From Flemingiibacterium sp045586505 (GTDB lineage Bacteria; Bacillota; Clostridia; Oscillospirales; CAG-272), in contig JAZNAL010000026.1 in NCBI GenBank assembly GCA_045586505.1, forward strand, positions 16,072 through 80,071: DNA of 64,000 nucleotides, read 5' to 3'. Position 1 is the stretch's first letter. The number at the start of each line of letters is the position of its first letter. This document shows, piece by piece, positions 42,225 to 51,280 of the stretch. Both the position numbers and the translations under genes were made by a program. The notes beneath the pieces were generated by a model. It was given only the letters and a program-made list of their open reading frames with translations, was not told the origin of the DNA and made no database searches.

Positions 42225-44516
42225 TCAGTTGCCTGCCTTGTAGTAGTTGATAAGACAGCCGCAGAGGATAATAGTGCGCTCGTCATCGGTAAGCTCGCCC
42301 ATCTTCAGGGTGATCGCCTTGACGGAGCCGTCGCTCTTTATGATATATGCGGGGAACTCATACTTCGCCGCTTCAACAGCCCCACGGATATCCGGTACAT
42401 AGATGTGATCGCCTACCGCAAAAACGTCTGCACTTTCGTAGAGGAACGGAAGCATACCCCAGTTGATAAGGTTGGAGCGATAGCGCTTGGTTGCGTATTC
42501 GACAGCGATGTTAGCCCAGCCTCCGAGCACCTTCTGGCAGGATGCCGCCTGCTCACGCGCGGAGCCGTCACCGGGCTTGTTGGCGTATACCACGCTTCCG
42601 ATGCCCACATTCTTCGAATCAACCCCAGGCTTGATCTCACGGAGCTTTGCAAATACAGGAGCAAGCTCGCCCGCGTCGGTATTCTCGCCGTTCTGTCTTG
42701 CCTTCTCGAAGGTCTGCACCGCCTTGGCACGTCCAACATAGGCAGGATCCTTTCGGGAGAGTGCGAACTCGGACAGCTTTAAGGGATTGGAGCGATAGGA
42801 CGATGTCTCACCCGAGGGGATAAGCTCGTCGGTGGTAGTTACGGGGTCAGTGATGACCGATGCCACGCGAAGGAGCAGATCCTCAGTCAGCTCGGACATT
42901 ACAGGCCAGTCGGCGATGTTGGGACCGATCACAAGGTCTGCCGCTGTATCCGCCTTTCCGTAGCCCTTGTACACGCGGTGATCGTATACGGTAGAATCAA
43001 ATTTATAATTGGGTGTGGTGTATTCCACCTCGATCTCGGTTGCGGGAGTGAGGATACCACCGTTACGCGCGGTTGCCGCGATGGAACGCGCATCCATAAG
43101 CGCTACTGCCGCGATCTGACCGTTTCCGGGCTTTGAGCCCTCGCGGTTGGGGAAGTTTCTGGTAGAATGACGGATGGAGAGACCGCCATTCGCGGGAACG
43201 TCACCCGCACCGAAGCAGGGACCGCAGAATGCGGTTCTGAGCGTCACGCCCGCTTCCATCAACTTCGCCGCCGAGCCGTTTCTGACAAGCTCAATATATG
43301 CGGGCTGGCTTGCGGGATATGCGGAAAGGTTAAACGCACCGCATCCGGTGGACTGCCCCGCCAGAATATCCGCCGCCGCAACAAGGTTATCAAACGTACC
43401 GCCGGCACAGCCTGCGATAACGCCCTGATCCACCTTTACGCCGTCCTTTGTGATCTTATCGGTAAGCGAGAGCTTGATGTTCGGATTGTCGAGCTGTTCA
43501 GCTACACTGAGTTCTACCTCGCGGAGAATATCCGCCGCATTGTCGATAAGATTTCTTACGGTATAGGTGTTTGACGGATGGAACGGAAGCGCAATCATAG
43601 GCTCAACGCTCGAAAGATCCACCTTTACCACGCCGTCATAGTATGCAAGCGAGCCGGGAGCCAGCTTCTTGTAATCGTCGGATCTGCCGTGGAGATCAAA
43701 ATAGCGCTTGGTCTCTTCATCGGTCACCCAGATCGATGAGAGGCAGGTTGTCTCGGTAGTCATAACATCGATTCCGTTACGGAATTCGATGGGCAGGCTT
43801 GCAATACCGTCACCCACAAATTCCAGCACCTTGTTTTTAACAAAGCCGTTCTTGAATACCGCGCCGATTATCGCCAGCGCCACGTCCTGCGGACCGACAC
43901 CGATCTTGGGCTTGCCGGTCATATGCACCGCGATCACCTCGGGGCGCTTAATGTCGTAGGTGCGGCAGAGGAGCTGCTTTACAAGCTCGGGACCGCCCTC
44001 ACCGATCGCCATGGTACCAAGTGCACCGTAGCGGGTATGGGAGTGGGAGCCGAGGATCATGCGTCCGCACCCGCTCATCATCTCACGCATATAGGAATGG
44101 ATGACCGCGATATGTGCGGGAACGTAGATGCCGCCGTACTTCTTCGCCGCGGACAAACCGAATACATGGTCGTCCTCGTTGATGGTACCGCCGACAGCGC
44201 AGAGGCTGTTATGGCAGTTGGTCAGAACATAGGGAATCGGGAATTTTTCAAGTCCGCTTGCACGAGCGGTCTGAATGATGCCGACATAGGTTATATCATG
44301 AGATGCCATCGCGTCGAATCTGATGCGAAGATCCTCGTCGTTCTTACCTGTATTGTGAGCGGTAAGTATCTCGTACGCCATAGTGTTTTTCGCGGCTTCT
44401 TCCTTGGAAATGCCGTCCTTGCCCAGCGCCGCAAGCTGTGATGCGGCATTGGCGTCGTCTTCGATGATCGTATTGCCGTATGCGAGATATGCGCCGCCGT
44501 GTATGAGTTCTACCAT
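42225..44516 (-). CDS. Aconitase-family hydratase
   Basis: 763 residues, close to bacterial aconitases of the mitochondrial-like length. Fe-S ligands appear as LTNCHNSL (Cys101) and AFCGPCFGAG (two Cys near residue 430); substrate-site motifs GSHSHTRYGALG and the swivel-domain RYRSNLINWGMLPF are present. The sequence is divergent from AcnA/AcnB and clostridial databases often call such proteins simply hydratase, so citrate/isocitrate isomerisation is likely but unproven. GGAGG upstream. The promoter at 44560-44588 is overlapped by a perfect palindrome. Confidence 0.88.
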   Translation of the reverse strand: MVELIHGGAYLAYGNTIIEDDANAASQLAALGKDGISKEEAAKNTMAYEILTAHNTGKNDEDLRIRFDAMASHDITYVGIIQTARASGLEKFPIPYVLTNCHNSLCAVGGTINEDDHVFGLSAAKKYGGIYVPAHIAVIHSYMREMMSGCGRMILGSHSHTRYGALGTMAIGEGGPELVKQLLCRTYDIKRPEVIAVHMTGKPKIGVGPQDVALAIIGAVFKNGFVKNKVLEFVGDGIASLPIEFRNGIDVMTTETTCLSSIWVTDEETKRYFDLHGRSDDYKKLAPGSLAYYDGVVKVDLSSVEPMIALPFHPSNTYTVRNLIDNAADILREVELSVAEQLDNPNIKLSLTDKITKDGVKVDQGVIAGCAGGTFDNLVAAADILAGQSTGCGAFNLSAYPASQPAYIELVRNGSAAKLMEAGVTLRTAFCGPCFGAGDVPANGGLSIRHSTRNFPNREGSKPGNGQIAAVALMDARSIAATARNGGILTPATEIEVEYTTPNYKFDSTVYDHRVYKGYGKADTAADLVIGPNIADWPVMSELTEDLLLRVASVITDPVTTTDELIPSGETSSYRSNPLKLSEFALSRKDPAYVGRAKAVQTFEKARQNGENTDAGELAPVFAKLREIKPGVDSKNVGIGSVVYANKPGDGSAREQAASCQKVLGGWANIAVEYATKRYRSNLINWGMLPFLYESADVFAVGDHIYVPDIRGAVEAAKYEFPAYIIKSDGSVKAITLKMGELTDDERTIILCGCLINYYKAGN

Positions 44517-44542
44517 GTTAATTGTCCTCCAAAATGGAATTT

Positions 44543-44565
44543 TATCATATTACTATAATATGATA
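44543..44565. promoter_or_regulatory. Perfect 23-bp operator-like palindrome on the aconitase promoter
   Basis: TATCATATTA-CTA-TAATATGATA: 10-bp arms, 3-base spacer, no mismatch. The right arm contains the -10 box. Such a site would let a dimeric regulator block transcription. No adjacent regulator gene. Confidence 0.7.
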
Positions 44566-44588
44566 CCACGAAAATATGAATATTTCAA
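44560..44588 (-). promoter_or_regulatory. Promoter of the aconitase-family gene
   Basis: Minus strand: TTGAAA, 17 bases, TATCAT preceded by TGG. Confidence 0.7.
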
Positions 44589-44666
44589 TATATTATTGAT
44601 AGGTTTCCGCATCTTGCACGAAAAAAATCACAATTTGGCAAAGAAATTTACAAAAGAGCCTTTATA

Positions 44667-44695
44667 TTTGCTCCGACATATGATAAAATATTAGT
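44667..44695 (+). promoter_or_regulatory. Possible promoter of rbfA-nrnA-truB-pgeF
   Basis: An extended -10 (TGA-TAAAAT) with a TTTATA-like -35 at 17 bases lies about 40 bases before rbfA. Moderate match only; coordinates approximate. Confidence 0.45.
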
Positions 44696-44729
44696 AATGA
44701 ATATTATTATCACTACATCGGAGGACAAA

Positions 44730-45104
44730 ATGGCAAAATACAGACGCGGCAGAATAAACGAAGAAATGGCAAAAGAGCTCTCGAACATTCTGCGTGAAAT
44801 AAAAGACCCCCGCGTGTCGGACGCTTTTGTAAGCGTCACAGCGGCGGATGTTACACCCGATCTTAAATTCGCAAAGATCTACTATTCCGTGATGAGCGGT
44901 GACTCTAAGGAGGTCGGCAAGGGCTTGAAAAGCGCTTCCGGTTATATCCGTAAGCGACTCGCTGAGACTCTGAATCTCCGTCAGACTCCAGAGCTTTCCT
45001 TCATCACCGACGATTCAATAGCATACGGAGCACATATCAACTCGCTGCTTAACAAGATCGAATTTACCGATATTTCCGAGGATGAGGAGCAGGAAGATGA
45101 GTGA
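44730..45104 (+). CDS. rbfA: Ribosome-binding factor A
   Basis: 124 residues. Cold-shock/30S maturation factor with a KH-like fold. Motifs: RRGRINEEMAKELSNIL at the N-terminus, DPRVSDAFVSVTAADVTPDL (strand pair) and KRLAETLNLRQTPELSF. An acidic tail (EDEEQEDE) ends the protein. Start at 44730 (MAKYRRG), GGAGG 6 bases upstream. The usual neighbour infB is not here but 12 kb downstream. Overlaps nrnA by 8 bases. Confidence 0.95.
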   Translation: MAKYRRGRINEEMAKELSNILREIKDPRVSDAFVSVTAADVTPDLKFAKIYYSVMSGDSKEVGKGLKSASGYIRKRLAETLNLRQTPELSFITDDSIAYGAHINSLLNKIEFTDISEDEEQEDE

Positions 45105-46137
45105 GCTTTCAAACATCACTTTTTCCGAGGTATGCGACCGGCTTGAAGCGGCGCAGAATGTACTCATTCTCACCCATATGCGCCCCGACGGAGATACTCT
45201 CGGATGCGCGTTTGCACTGCGCACACTGCTCCGCTCCCTCGGCAAGCGTGCCGAGGTCATAAACCCGGATGAAGCCGTTCCGAAACGGATCAACTTCATC
45301 TTCGGCGTGGATTCATTGCGTCCGGAAACTCTTCCCGCGGATTTCACCCCCGAATACATTCTTTCCGTAGACGTTTCCACCTCCAAGCTACTCGATAACT
45401 TAGAGGCGGAATACGGCGACAAGGTAGACCTTGCTATCGACCATCACGAGCTGGGCGTGCCCTTTGCAAAGGAAACCTACGTTGGCGATACCGGTGCCTG
45501 CGGCGAGATCATCGTCGACATTTTTAATGAGTTCAGATCCCGCGGGTACGACCTGCTTGATCGCGGGGCAGCCACCGCGCTCTGGGCGGCGATCTGTACC
45601 GATACGGGCAGCTTCAAATACGAAGCTGTAACCTCTGAGACTCATATGCGAATTGCGGAGCTTCACCGTGTGGGCATAAACCATTCCGAGATCGCACGCC
45701 GTATCTACGATTCCCGTCCCATCTCCCAGATACGTGCCACCCGTGCGGCTTTGAATGCTCTGCATTTTTACAACAACAGCCGCGTGGCTGTCATCAACTT
45801 CACCCACGCGATGATGATCGAAAACGATGTGTCGCGGGAGGACATTGAGGATATCATCTCCATCACCCGCGGAATTGAGGGAGTGGAAATCGGAATGACC
45901 ATCAAGCAAAGTCCCGAGCATCCTACGCTTTACAAGGTCTCCATGCGTTCAAACCGCGTGGCTGACGTGGCAAAGCTCTGCGCTGTATTTGGCGGGGGCG
46001 GTCACAAGCGCGCGGCGGGCTGTACGCTGAACGCCGAAAACGAAAAGCTCGCCGAGGCGGCGCTTATGGAGGTTATCGAGCGCGAGCTTTCCCAGCTTGA
46101 CGCGGCGGGAGCCTTTGAAGGAGCGGATGCGCTATGA
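45097..46137 (+). CDS. nrnA: DHH/DHHA1 phosphoesterase, NrnA-like oligoribonuclease/pAp phosphatase
   Basis: 346 residues. Motif I HMRPDGDTLG, motif II SVDVST, DHH motif AIDHHELG, and the DHHA1 signature GGGGHKRAAG near the C-terminus. Degrades nanoRNA and/or 3'-phosphoadenosine 5'-phosphate in Firmicutes. Start at 45097 inside the rbfA end. Overlaps truB by 4 bases (ATGA). Confidence 0.94.
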   Translation: MSELSNITFSEVCDRLEAAQNVLILTHMRPDGDTLGCAFALRTLLRSLGKRAEVINPDEAVPKRINFIFGVDSLRPETLPADFTPEYILSVDVSTSKLLDNLEAEYGDKVDLAIDHHELGVPFAKETYVGDTGACGEIIVDIFNEFRSRGYDLLDRGAATALWAAICTDTGSFKYEAVTSETHMRIAELHRVGINHSEIARRIYDSRPISQIRATRAALNALHFYNNSRVAVINFTHAMMIENDVSREDIEDIISITRGIEGVEIGMTIKQSPEHPTLYKVSMRSNRVADVAKLCAVFGGGGHKRAAGCTLNAENEKLAEAALMEVIERELSQLDAAGAFEGADAL

Positions 46138-47036
46138 CCGAGCCTTCGGGAGTTATACTTTTAAACAAGCCCGAAGGGCTTACATCCCACGACTGCGTCA
46201 TGCGTATGCGCCGACTGTTCGGCACCAAAAAGGTTGGCCACACGGGCACGCTTGACCCTATGGCCACCGGCGTTCTGCCCATTCTCATCGGCAGAGCTAC
46301 CAAAGCCGCCGATCTGCTGGTTTCCGACAGCAAAAAATACCGCGCCGGACTGCGACTCGGCATCACCACCGATACCGAGGATACCTCAGGTGAGGTACTG
46401 ACCAAGGCCGATTGCGTTCCGCCGGCGGAGGAAGTATTCCGCGTCTGCCGCGGGTTTACGGGCGACATCATGCAGGTACCGCCTATGTATTCGGCGCTGA
46501 AGGTCGACGGGCAGAAGCTTGTGGACCTTGCACGACGCGGCGTCAGCATCGAGCGGGAAGCACGTCCCGTGACGGTACATTCGCTGGATGTCACGGAAGG
46601 TTCTACCGAACGGAATTATATTCTGACAGTTCACTGCTCCAAGGGTACATACATCCGCACGCTCTGCGCCGATATCGGAGCCGCGCTCGGATGCGGCGGC
46701 GCCATGAGTTCCCTTACCCGTCTCGCAAGCGGCAATTTTGAGCTTGACGCCTGCACCACGCTTGATACGCTGGATGATATGAGCATGGATGAACGGTATT
46801 CATTGCTTTTACCCATTGAATCGCTGTTTTCAGATCTGCCGTCTGTAAAGCTTCCGCCATTCTTCGAAAAGTTGTCCCGCGACGGCAATGAGATATATCA
46901 GAAAAAGATAGGCACAAAATATTCCCAGGGTACACGTCTGCGTCTTATCGGCAAGAACGGCTTCTATGCTCTTGCCGAGGTACGCGACTATCAAGACGGC
47001 TCGGCTATCAAGGTTATAAAGCTGTTCTCTTTGTGA
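46134..47036 (+). CDS. truB: tRNA pseudouridine(55) synthase
   Basis: 300 residues. Catalytic Asp41 in GHTGTLDPMATG; further TruB motifs YRAGLRLGITTDTEDTSG, QVPPMYSALKVDG and KGTYIRTLCADIG. Makes pseudouridine 55 in the T loop of tRNA. Translation coupled to nrnA. In many Firmicutes ribF follows; here a PgeF gene does. Confidence 0.96.
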   Translation: MTEPSGVILLNKPEGLTSHDCVMRMRRLFGTKKVGHTGTLDPMATGVLPILIGRATKAADLLVSDSKKYRAGLRLGITTDTEDTSGEVLTKADCVPPAEEVFRVCRGFTGDIMQVPPMYSALKVDGQKLVDLARRGVSIEREARPVTVHSLDVTEGSTERNYILTVHCSKGTYIRTLCADIGAALGCGGAMSSLTRLASGNFELDACTTLDTLDDMSMDERYSLLLPIESLFSDLPSVKLPPFFEKLSRDGNEIYQKKIGTKYSQGTRLRLIGKNGFYALAEVRDYQDGSAIKVIKLFSL

Positions 47037-47043
47037 GGTAACG

Positions 47044-47844
47044 ATGGCATTTAAGCTCATTACCGCCGACAACGGCGTAAAATACTTAAGCTCCGACAAG
47101 ATCAAAGCCGCACACGGCTTTGCCACCCGCATAGGCGGTATCAGCCGCGAGGCGCACACCGAATCGCTCAACCTCGCCTTCGGGCGCGGTGATGCTGATG
47201 ACACGGTGCTTGAAAACCTCCATCTGTTCGGGCAAGCGCTTGATATCCCGCCGGAGAGTATCATCAGTCGGCATCAGGTACACTCTGCTCGTGTGGTTTA
47301 CGCCGACAAGTCCATGTGCGGCGAAGGATATTTTAAAGACACCACCGAAGAATGCGACGGATACGTCACCGATGTACCCGGTATCGCCCTCGGGGTCAAG
47401 ACCGCCGACTGTGTTCCGATACTGTTCTGCGACTTTGACGCAGGGGTTATTGGAGCGGTACACGCAGGCTGGCGCGGCACCGCGTCCGGTATTGCGGCAG
47501 AATGTGTCAAAAAAATGTGCGCACTCGGTGCAGACGCCAAAAGCATCTGCGCGGCGATCGGTGCGGCGATACATTTCTGCTGTTATGAAGTAGGCGAGGA
47601 TTTCCGTGAGTCGGTTACCCGACTTGCGGGTGCCGATTTGACGCATGAATTTATCAAAGAGCACAACGGCACGCTTCACGCGGATGTCGTAGGTATGAAC
47701 CGCCACCTTCTGCTGGAAGCGAGTATCTGTGCCCAGAATATCGACATTTCGGAGTTGTGCACCTGCTGTCATCCGGAGCTGTTTTTCTCACATCGCTATT
47801 CACACGGAAAACGCGGCACCATGCTTTCTGTGATCTCGCTTTAG
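47044..47844 (+). CDS. pgeF: Peptidoglycan editing factor PgeF (laccase-domain, YfiH family)
   Basis: 266 residues. Family motifs: HGFATRIGGISRE near the N-terminus, HQVHSARV, TADCVPILF (metal-site His/Cys set), HAGWRGTASG and the C-terminal CTCCHPELFFSHRYS. Members were long called polyphenol oxidases; PgeF is known in E. coli to remove misincorporated L-Ser from muropeptide precursors. Starts 7 bases after truB, with GAGGT overlapping the truB stop. Confidence 0.92.
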   Translation: MAFKLITADNGVKYLSSDKIKAAHGFATRIGGISREAHTESLNLAFGRGDADDTVLENLHLFGQALDIPPESIISRHQVHSARVVYADKSMCGEGYFKDTTEECDGYVTDVPGIALGVKTADCVPILFCDFDAGVIGAVHAGWRGTASGIAAECVKKMCALGADAKSICAAIGAAIHFCCYEVGEDFRESVTRLAGADLTHEFIKEHNGTLHADVVGMNRHLLLEASICAQNIDISELCTCCHPELFFSHRYSHGKRGTMLSVISL

Positions 47845-47982
47845 CCGTAGCATTTTGCCTGTGTGTGACAGCTTTGTGAAATTTTCAGTATTAAAGTGAC
47901 GGTTAGCGGAAACTTTTCCGATTTATTATGTCAGCGACGCGATTGTTCAAGATTTATTCAAATAATTATGGTATACTTTTGT

Positions 47983-48011
47983 CGTGCCTTTACAAGGCAC
48001 GATGGCTTTTT
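47983..48011 (+). promoter_or_regulatory. Leader hairpin (possible attenuator) of the Gld-like ABC operon
   Basis: CGTGCCTT (47983-47990) pairs with AAGGCACG (47994-48001); a T5 run follows 5 bases later. An extended -10 (TGG-TATACT) lies just upstream at about 47967-47975. The gap to the T-run makes it a weak terminator. Gap region 47845-47965 holds only a 6-bp hairpin at 47907-47920. Confidence 0.45.
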
Positions 48012-48059
48012 GTTTGGCATTGTCATAAATAACACCAAAATATATGGGGGGAAAAACCA

Positions 48060-49079
48060 ATGATAGAAGTTAAAAACCTGGTCAAACGGTTTGGAAGCAA
48101 ATACGCCGTCGATGACATCACATTCTCCATCGGCAAGGGCGAAATAGTGGGCTTCCTCGGACCGAACGGTGCGGGAAAATCCACCACCATGAATATCATT
48201 ACAGGATATATGTCATCCACTCTCGGCACCGCTGAGATCGGCGGTATCAACATTTTAGAGAATCCGATGGAAGCAAAAAAGCTCATCGGCTATCTGCCCG
48301 AGCAGCCGCCGCTTTACCTTGACATGACCGTCCGCGAGTACCTTAATTTCGTGTACGATCTCAAGAGCTGCCGTCTGAACCGCAAGAAGCATCTTGAGGA
48401 GATCTGCCGCGTTGTCAAGATAATCGATGATTACAACAAAAACCGTCTTATTAAAAACCTTTCCAAGGGCTATAGACAGCGTGTGGGCATCGCACAGTCA
48501 CTGGTTGGCAATCCCGCAGTCATCATTCTGGACGAGCCTACCGTTGGTCTCGACCCGAAGGAGATCATCGAGATCCGTTCGCTCATTAGAACACTGGGTG
48601 AGACTCACACCGTTATCCTCTCCACACATATTCTTACCGAGGTACAGGCAGTCTGTGACCGAATACTTATTATAAACTCCGGCAAGCTGATTGCCGACGA
48701 AAAGACTGAAAGCATCATAAATATGCTGGAGGGCAGTCTCCGTCTCAACGCACGCATCTGCGGTCCTCAGCGTGACATTCTGCGCGAGCTTCGTGCACTT
48801 CCCGAGGTCACCCGTGCTGAGGCGGTAGGAGAACGCGAAAACGACAGCTTTATTTACGCCATCGAAAGCAGTGCGGGCGTGGATATCAGAAAGCCGCTGT
48901 TCTTCATGCTGGCTAAAAACAACTGGCCGCTTATCGGTCTTGAATCTCAGGGTACCAACCTTGAGGATATCTTCATCTCGCTTGTGGACAAGAAGGAGCA
49001 GGCTCCCAAAAAATCCCGCGAGGTACCGCAGTTTGATATCAAGCTGCCCGAATCTGAAAATAAGGAGGAAGAAAACTGA
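48060..49079 (+). CDS. ABC transporter ATPase, GldA/CcmA-like
   Basis: 339 residues. Walker A GPNGAGKST (34-42), signature NLSKGYRQRVGIAQSL, Walker B VIILDEPTVGLDP, switch STHIL. A C-terminal extension (about 230-339) ends in a charged tail. With the two following genes it matches the GldA-GldF-GldG style ABC system, first known from Bacteroidetes gliding but widespread in Firmicutes without gliding. Ribosome site is a G6 run, unusually strong. Overlaps the permease gene by 1 base. Confidence 0.92.
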   Translation: MIEVKNLVKRFGSKYAVDDITFSIGKGEIVGFLGPNGAGKSTTMNIITGYMSSTLGTAEIGGINILENPMEAKKLIGYLPEQPPLYLDMTVREYLNFVYDLKSCRLNRKKHLEEICRVVKIIDDYNKNRLIKNLSKGYRQRVGIAQSLVGNPAVIILDEPTVGLDPKEIIEIRSLIRTLGETHTVILSTHILTEVQAVCDRILIINSGKLIADEKTESIINMLEGSLRLNARICGPQRDILRELRALPEVTRAEAVGERENDSFIYAIESSAGVDIRKPLFFMLAKNNWPLIGLESQGTNLEDIFISLVDKKEQAPKKSREVPQFDIKLPESENKEEEN

Positions 49080-49789
49080 TGTTAGCTATATACAAGCGTG
49101 AGATGCAGGCGTATTTCACCTCACCCGTCGGTTATGTATTTATGGCTATGTTCCTTGCGGTCAACGCGTTTATTTTCGCATTCTGCACCCTCCTTATGGG
49201 CACTGGCAGCAGTGTATCAACTTATTTTACCTTCGTTATGTGGGCATTTATTGTACTTGTTCCCATACTTACCATGAAGCTCTTCTCCGAGGAGCGCAGA
49301 ACGCGCACCGAACAGCTCTTACTCACCTCCCCCATCAGTCTTATGGGTATGGTAGCCGGCAAATTCTTTGCCGCATTCACCATGTTTGCAGGCACCTTCG
49401 TGGTAGGAAGTCTCATCAACTTCTCTCTGCTGTACAAGTACGGCACCCCCAACACCGCAACACTTATATCAAACTCCGTGGGCATTCTGCTTATCGGTGC
49501 GGCATTTATCGCCATCGGTCTTTTTATCTCGGCGCTGACCGAGAATCAGATCGTAGCCGCTGTGGGCACCATCGGTATCATTCTCTTCATGCTGGTCGTG
49601 GGCTTCCTCTCCAGCTTTATCGATGTATATGCCATCAGAGTAGCCCTTACCTGGATTTCCGTATTCAGCCGCTACAGCAATTTCAGCTACGGCATACTTG
49701 ATATAGCATCACTGCTCTACTACTTCTCAATTTGCTTCATTTTCATGTTCCTCACCGTGCGCGTCTACGAAAAGCGCCGCTGGTCGTGA
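49079..49789 (+). CDS. ABC permease, GldF-like (ABC2 family)
   Basis: 236 residues, six membrane helices. N-terminal MLAIYKREMQAYFTSPVGYV is the hallmark of this permease group; the conserved LLLTSPISLMGMVAGKF loop contacts the ATPase. Translation coupled to the ATPase gene. Substrate unknown. Confidence 0.92.
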   Translation: MLAIYKREMQAYFTSPVGYVFMAMFLAVNAFIFAFCTLLMGTGSSVSTYFTFVMWAFIVLVPILTMKLFSEERRTRTEQLLLTSPISLMGMVAGKFFAAFTMFAGTFVVGSLINFSLLYKYGTPNTATLISNSVGILLIGAAFIAIGLFISALTENQIVAAVGTIGIILFMLVVGFLSSFIDVYAIRVALTWISVFSRYSNFSYGILDIASLLYYFSICFIFMFLTVRVYEKRRWS

Positions 49790-49810
49790 TACGGAAGGGA
49801 GGAATTTTTA

Positions 49811-51280
49811 ATGAATAAAAGCCAGAAAGCCCTTGAAGTGGGCAAGAAAGTCAAGCACGGCTCCTTATCCATACTGCTTACTGTGGTGGTTATCGCCGCC
49901 GTGGTCATCGTAAACGTAATTTTCTCGGCGCTGGCATACAAGAAAAACTGGTATGTCGACCTCACCACCGAGGGCATCTACGGTCTCTCCGATGCCGGAC
50001 GCGCGATGCTGGATGAAATACAAGCGGACATAAAGATCCACTTCTGCGCCCCCTATGATACGCTTGAATCAAATGCCCCACAGAAGATGGTATTCGAGCT
50101 TGTTAAGGAAATGGCGTCCGAGTACGACAACATCACCTACGACACACTCGATCCCGTAAAGAATCCCTCCTCGGTCATCAAGTACAAAAACTCCGTGTCG
50201 GATTCCATCAACTCGCAGACCGTCATTGTTGAAAGCGGCTCCGAGTTCCGCGTATTCGCACTGGAAGCGCTGTTTATGTTAGATACCGACACCTCTACTG
50301 TATGGGCGTTCAACGGCGAAAAGAAGCTGATAACCGCTATGGTACAGTGCACTCAGGCCGAGACCCCCATCGCGTACTTCACCCACACTCACGGTGAGTC
50401 CATCTCCAGTACCATGTACCAACTGTTCTATGATGCGGGCTACGAGCTTCGCACCATCGACCTCACCAAGGAGGAGTTCCATGAGGACGGCAGACTGCTG
50501 GTCATCTCCAACCCTCTCTATGACTTCGAGGGCATTTCCGAAGCAACCGCAGGCAGAAAGTCCGAGATCGAAAAGATCGACGATTTCCTTGACGGCTTCG
50601 GCAACCTGATGGTATTCATGGATCCCGACACCGAGCACCTTCCCGAGCTTGAGGCGTTTCTTGTGGAATGGGGTATCGAATTTGACGATTCCGTGCTGAG
50701 AGATCCCTCGAACTCCATCGACACCAATCACTACGCGCTGTCCGGTCAGTATTCTCTCGAGGAGGATTCCCTCGGTGCTTCGCTTGTCAGCGATATCATC
50801 TCCGTGGGCACCGTTCCCAAGACAATCGTAAACTACGCAAGCCCCATCAATCTGCTTTGGGACTACAACAACAACCGTCAAACCTCCACCGCTATCTACA
50901 CCTCTGACAAAGCACAGAAATATGTGGACGGCAAGGTCGTCGAGGAGGGACGGTTCCCGCTGGTTGCACTCAGCTGCGAGACTCGCTATATTGACAACAC
51001 CCCCCATCACTCCTATGTATTCGCCATCGGCTCCAAATACTTCACCGCCGACATCTTCCTCAGCCCCACATACGCAAACAGCGATATCATCTACACGATG
51101 ATGCGCGCTATGGGTAAGGTACAGGTGCCGATCGACCTTAATTTCAAGGTGTTCGAGGATGAATCCCTTGATATACTCGAATCCGAGGCAGGCGCATGGA
51201 CTTGGGCACTTGCTGTCGCTGTTCCCGCGGTTGTTTTTGGCACCGGTATAATTATCTGGATCAGGAGAAAACACGCATGA
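49811..51280 (+). CDS. GldG-like ABC auxiliary protein (ABC_transp_aux domain)
   Basis: 489 residues. One N-terminal membrane helix (ILLTVVVIAAVVIVNVIFSAL), a large extracytoplasmic domain starting WYVDLTTEGIYGLSDAGRAML (the typical Gld/IFT52-like start), and a C-terminal helix (TWALAVAVPAVVFGTGIIIW) followed by basic residues. Probably an extracytoplasmic partner of the permease. Overlaps the next gene by 4 bases. Confidence 0.9.
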   Translation: MNKSQKALEVGKKVKHGSLSILLTVVVIAAVVIVNVIFSALAYKKNWYVDLTTEGIYGLSDAGRAMLDEIQADIKIHFCAPYDTLESNAPQKMVFELVKEMASEYDNITYDTLDPVKNPSSVIKYKNSVSDSINSQTVIVESGSEFRVFALEALFMLDTDTSTVWAFNGEKKLITAMVQCTQAETPIAYFTHTHGESISSTMYQLFYDAGYELRTIDLTKEEFHEDGRLLVISNPLYDFEGISEATAGRKSEIEKIDDFLDGFGNLMVFMDPDTEHLPELEAFLVEWGIEFDDSVLRDPSNSIDTNHYALSGQYSLEEDSLGASLVSDIISVGTVPKTIVNYASPINLLWDYNNNRQTSTAIYTSDKAQKYVDGKVVEEGRFPLVALSCETRYIDNTPHHSYVFAIGSKYFTADIFLSPTYANSDIIYTMMRAMGKVQVPIDLNFKVFEDESLDILESEAGAWTWALAVAVPAVVFGTGIIIWIRRKHA

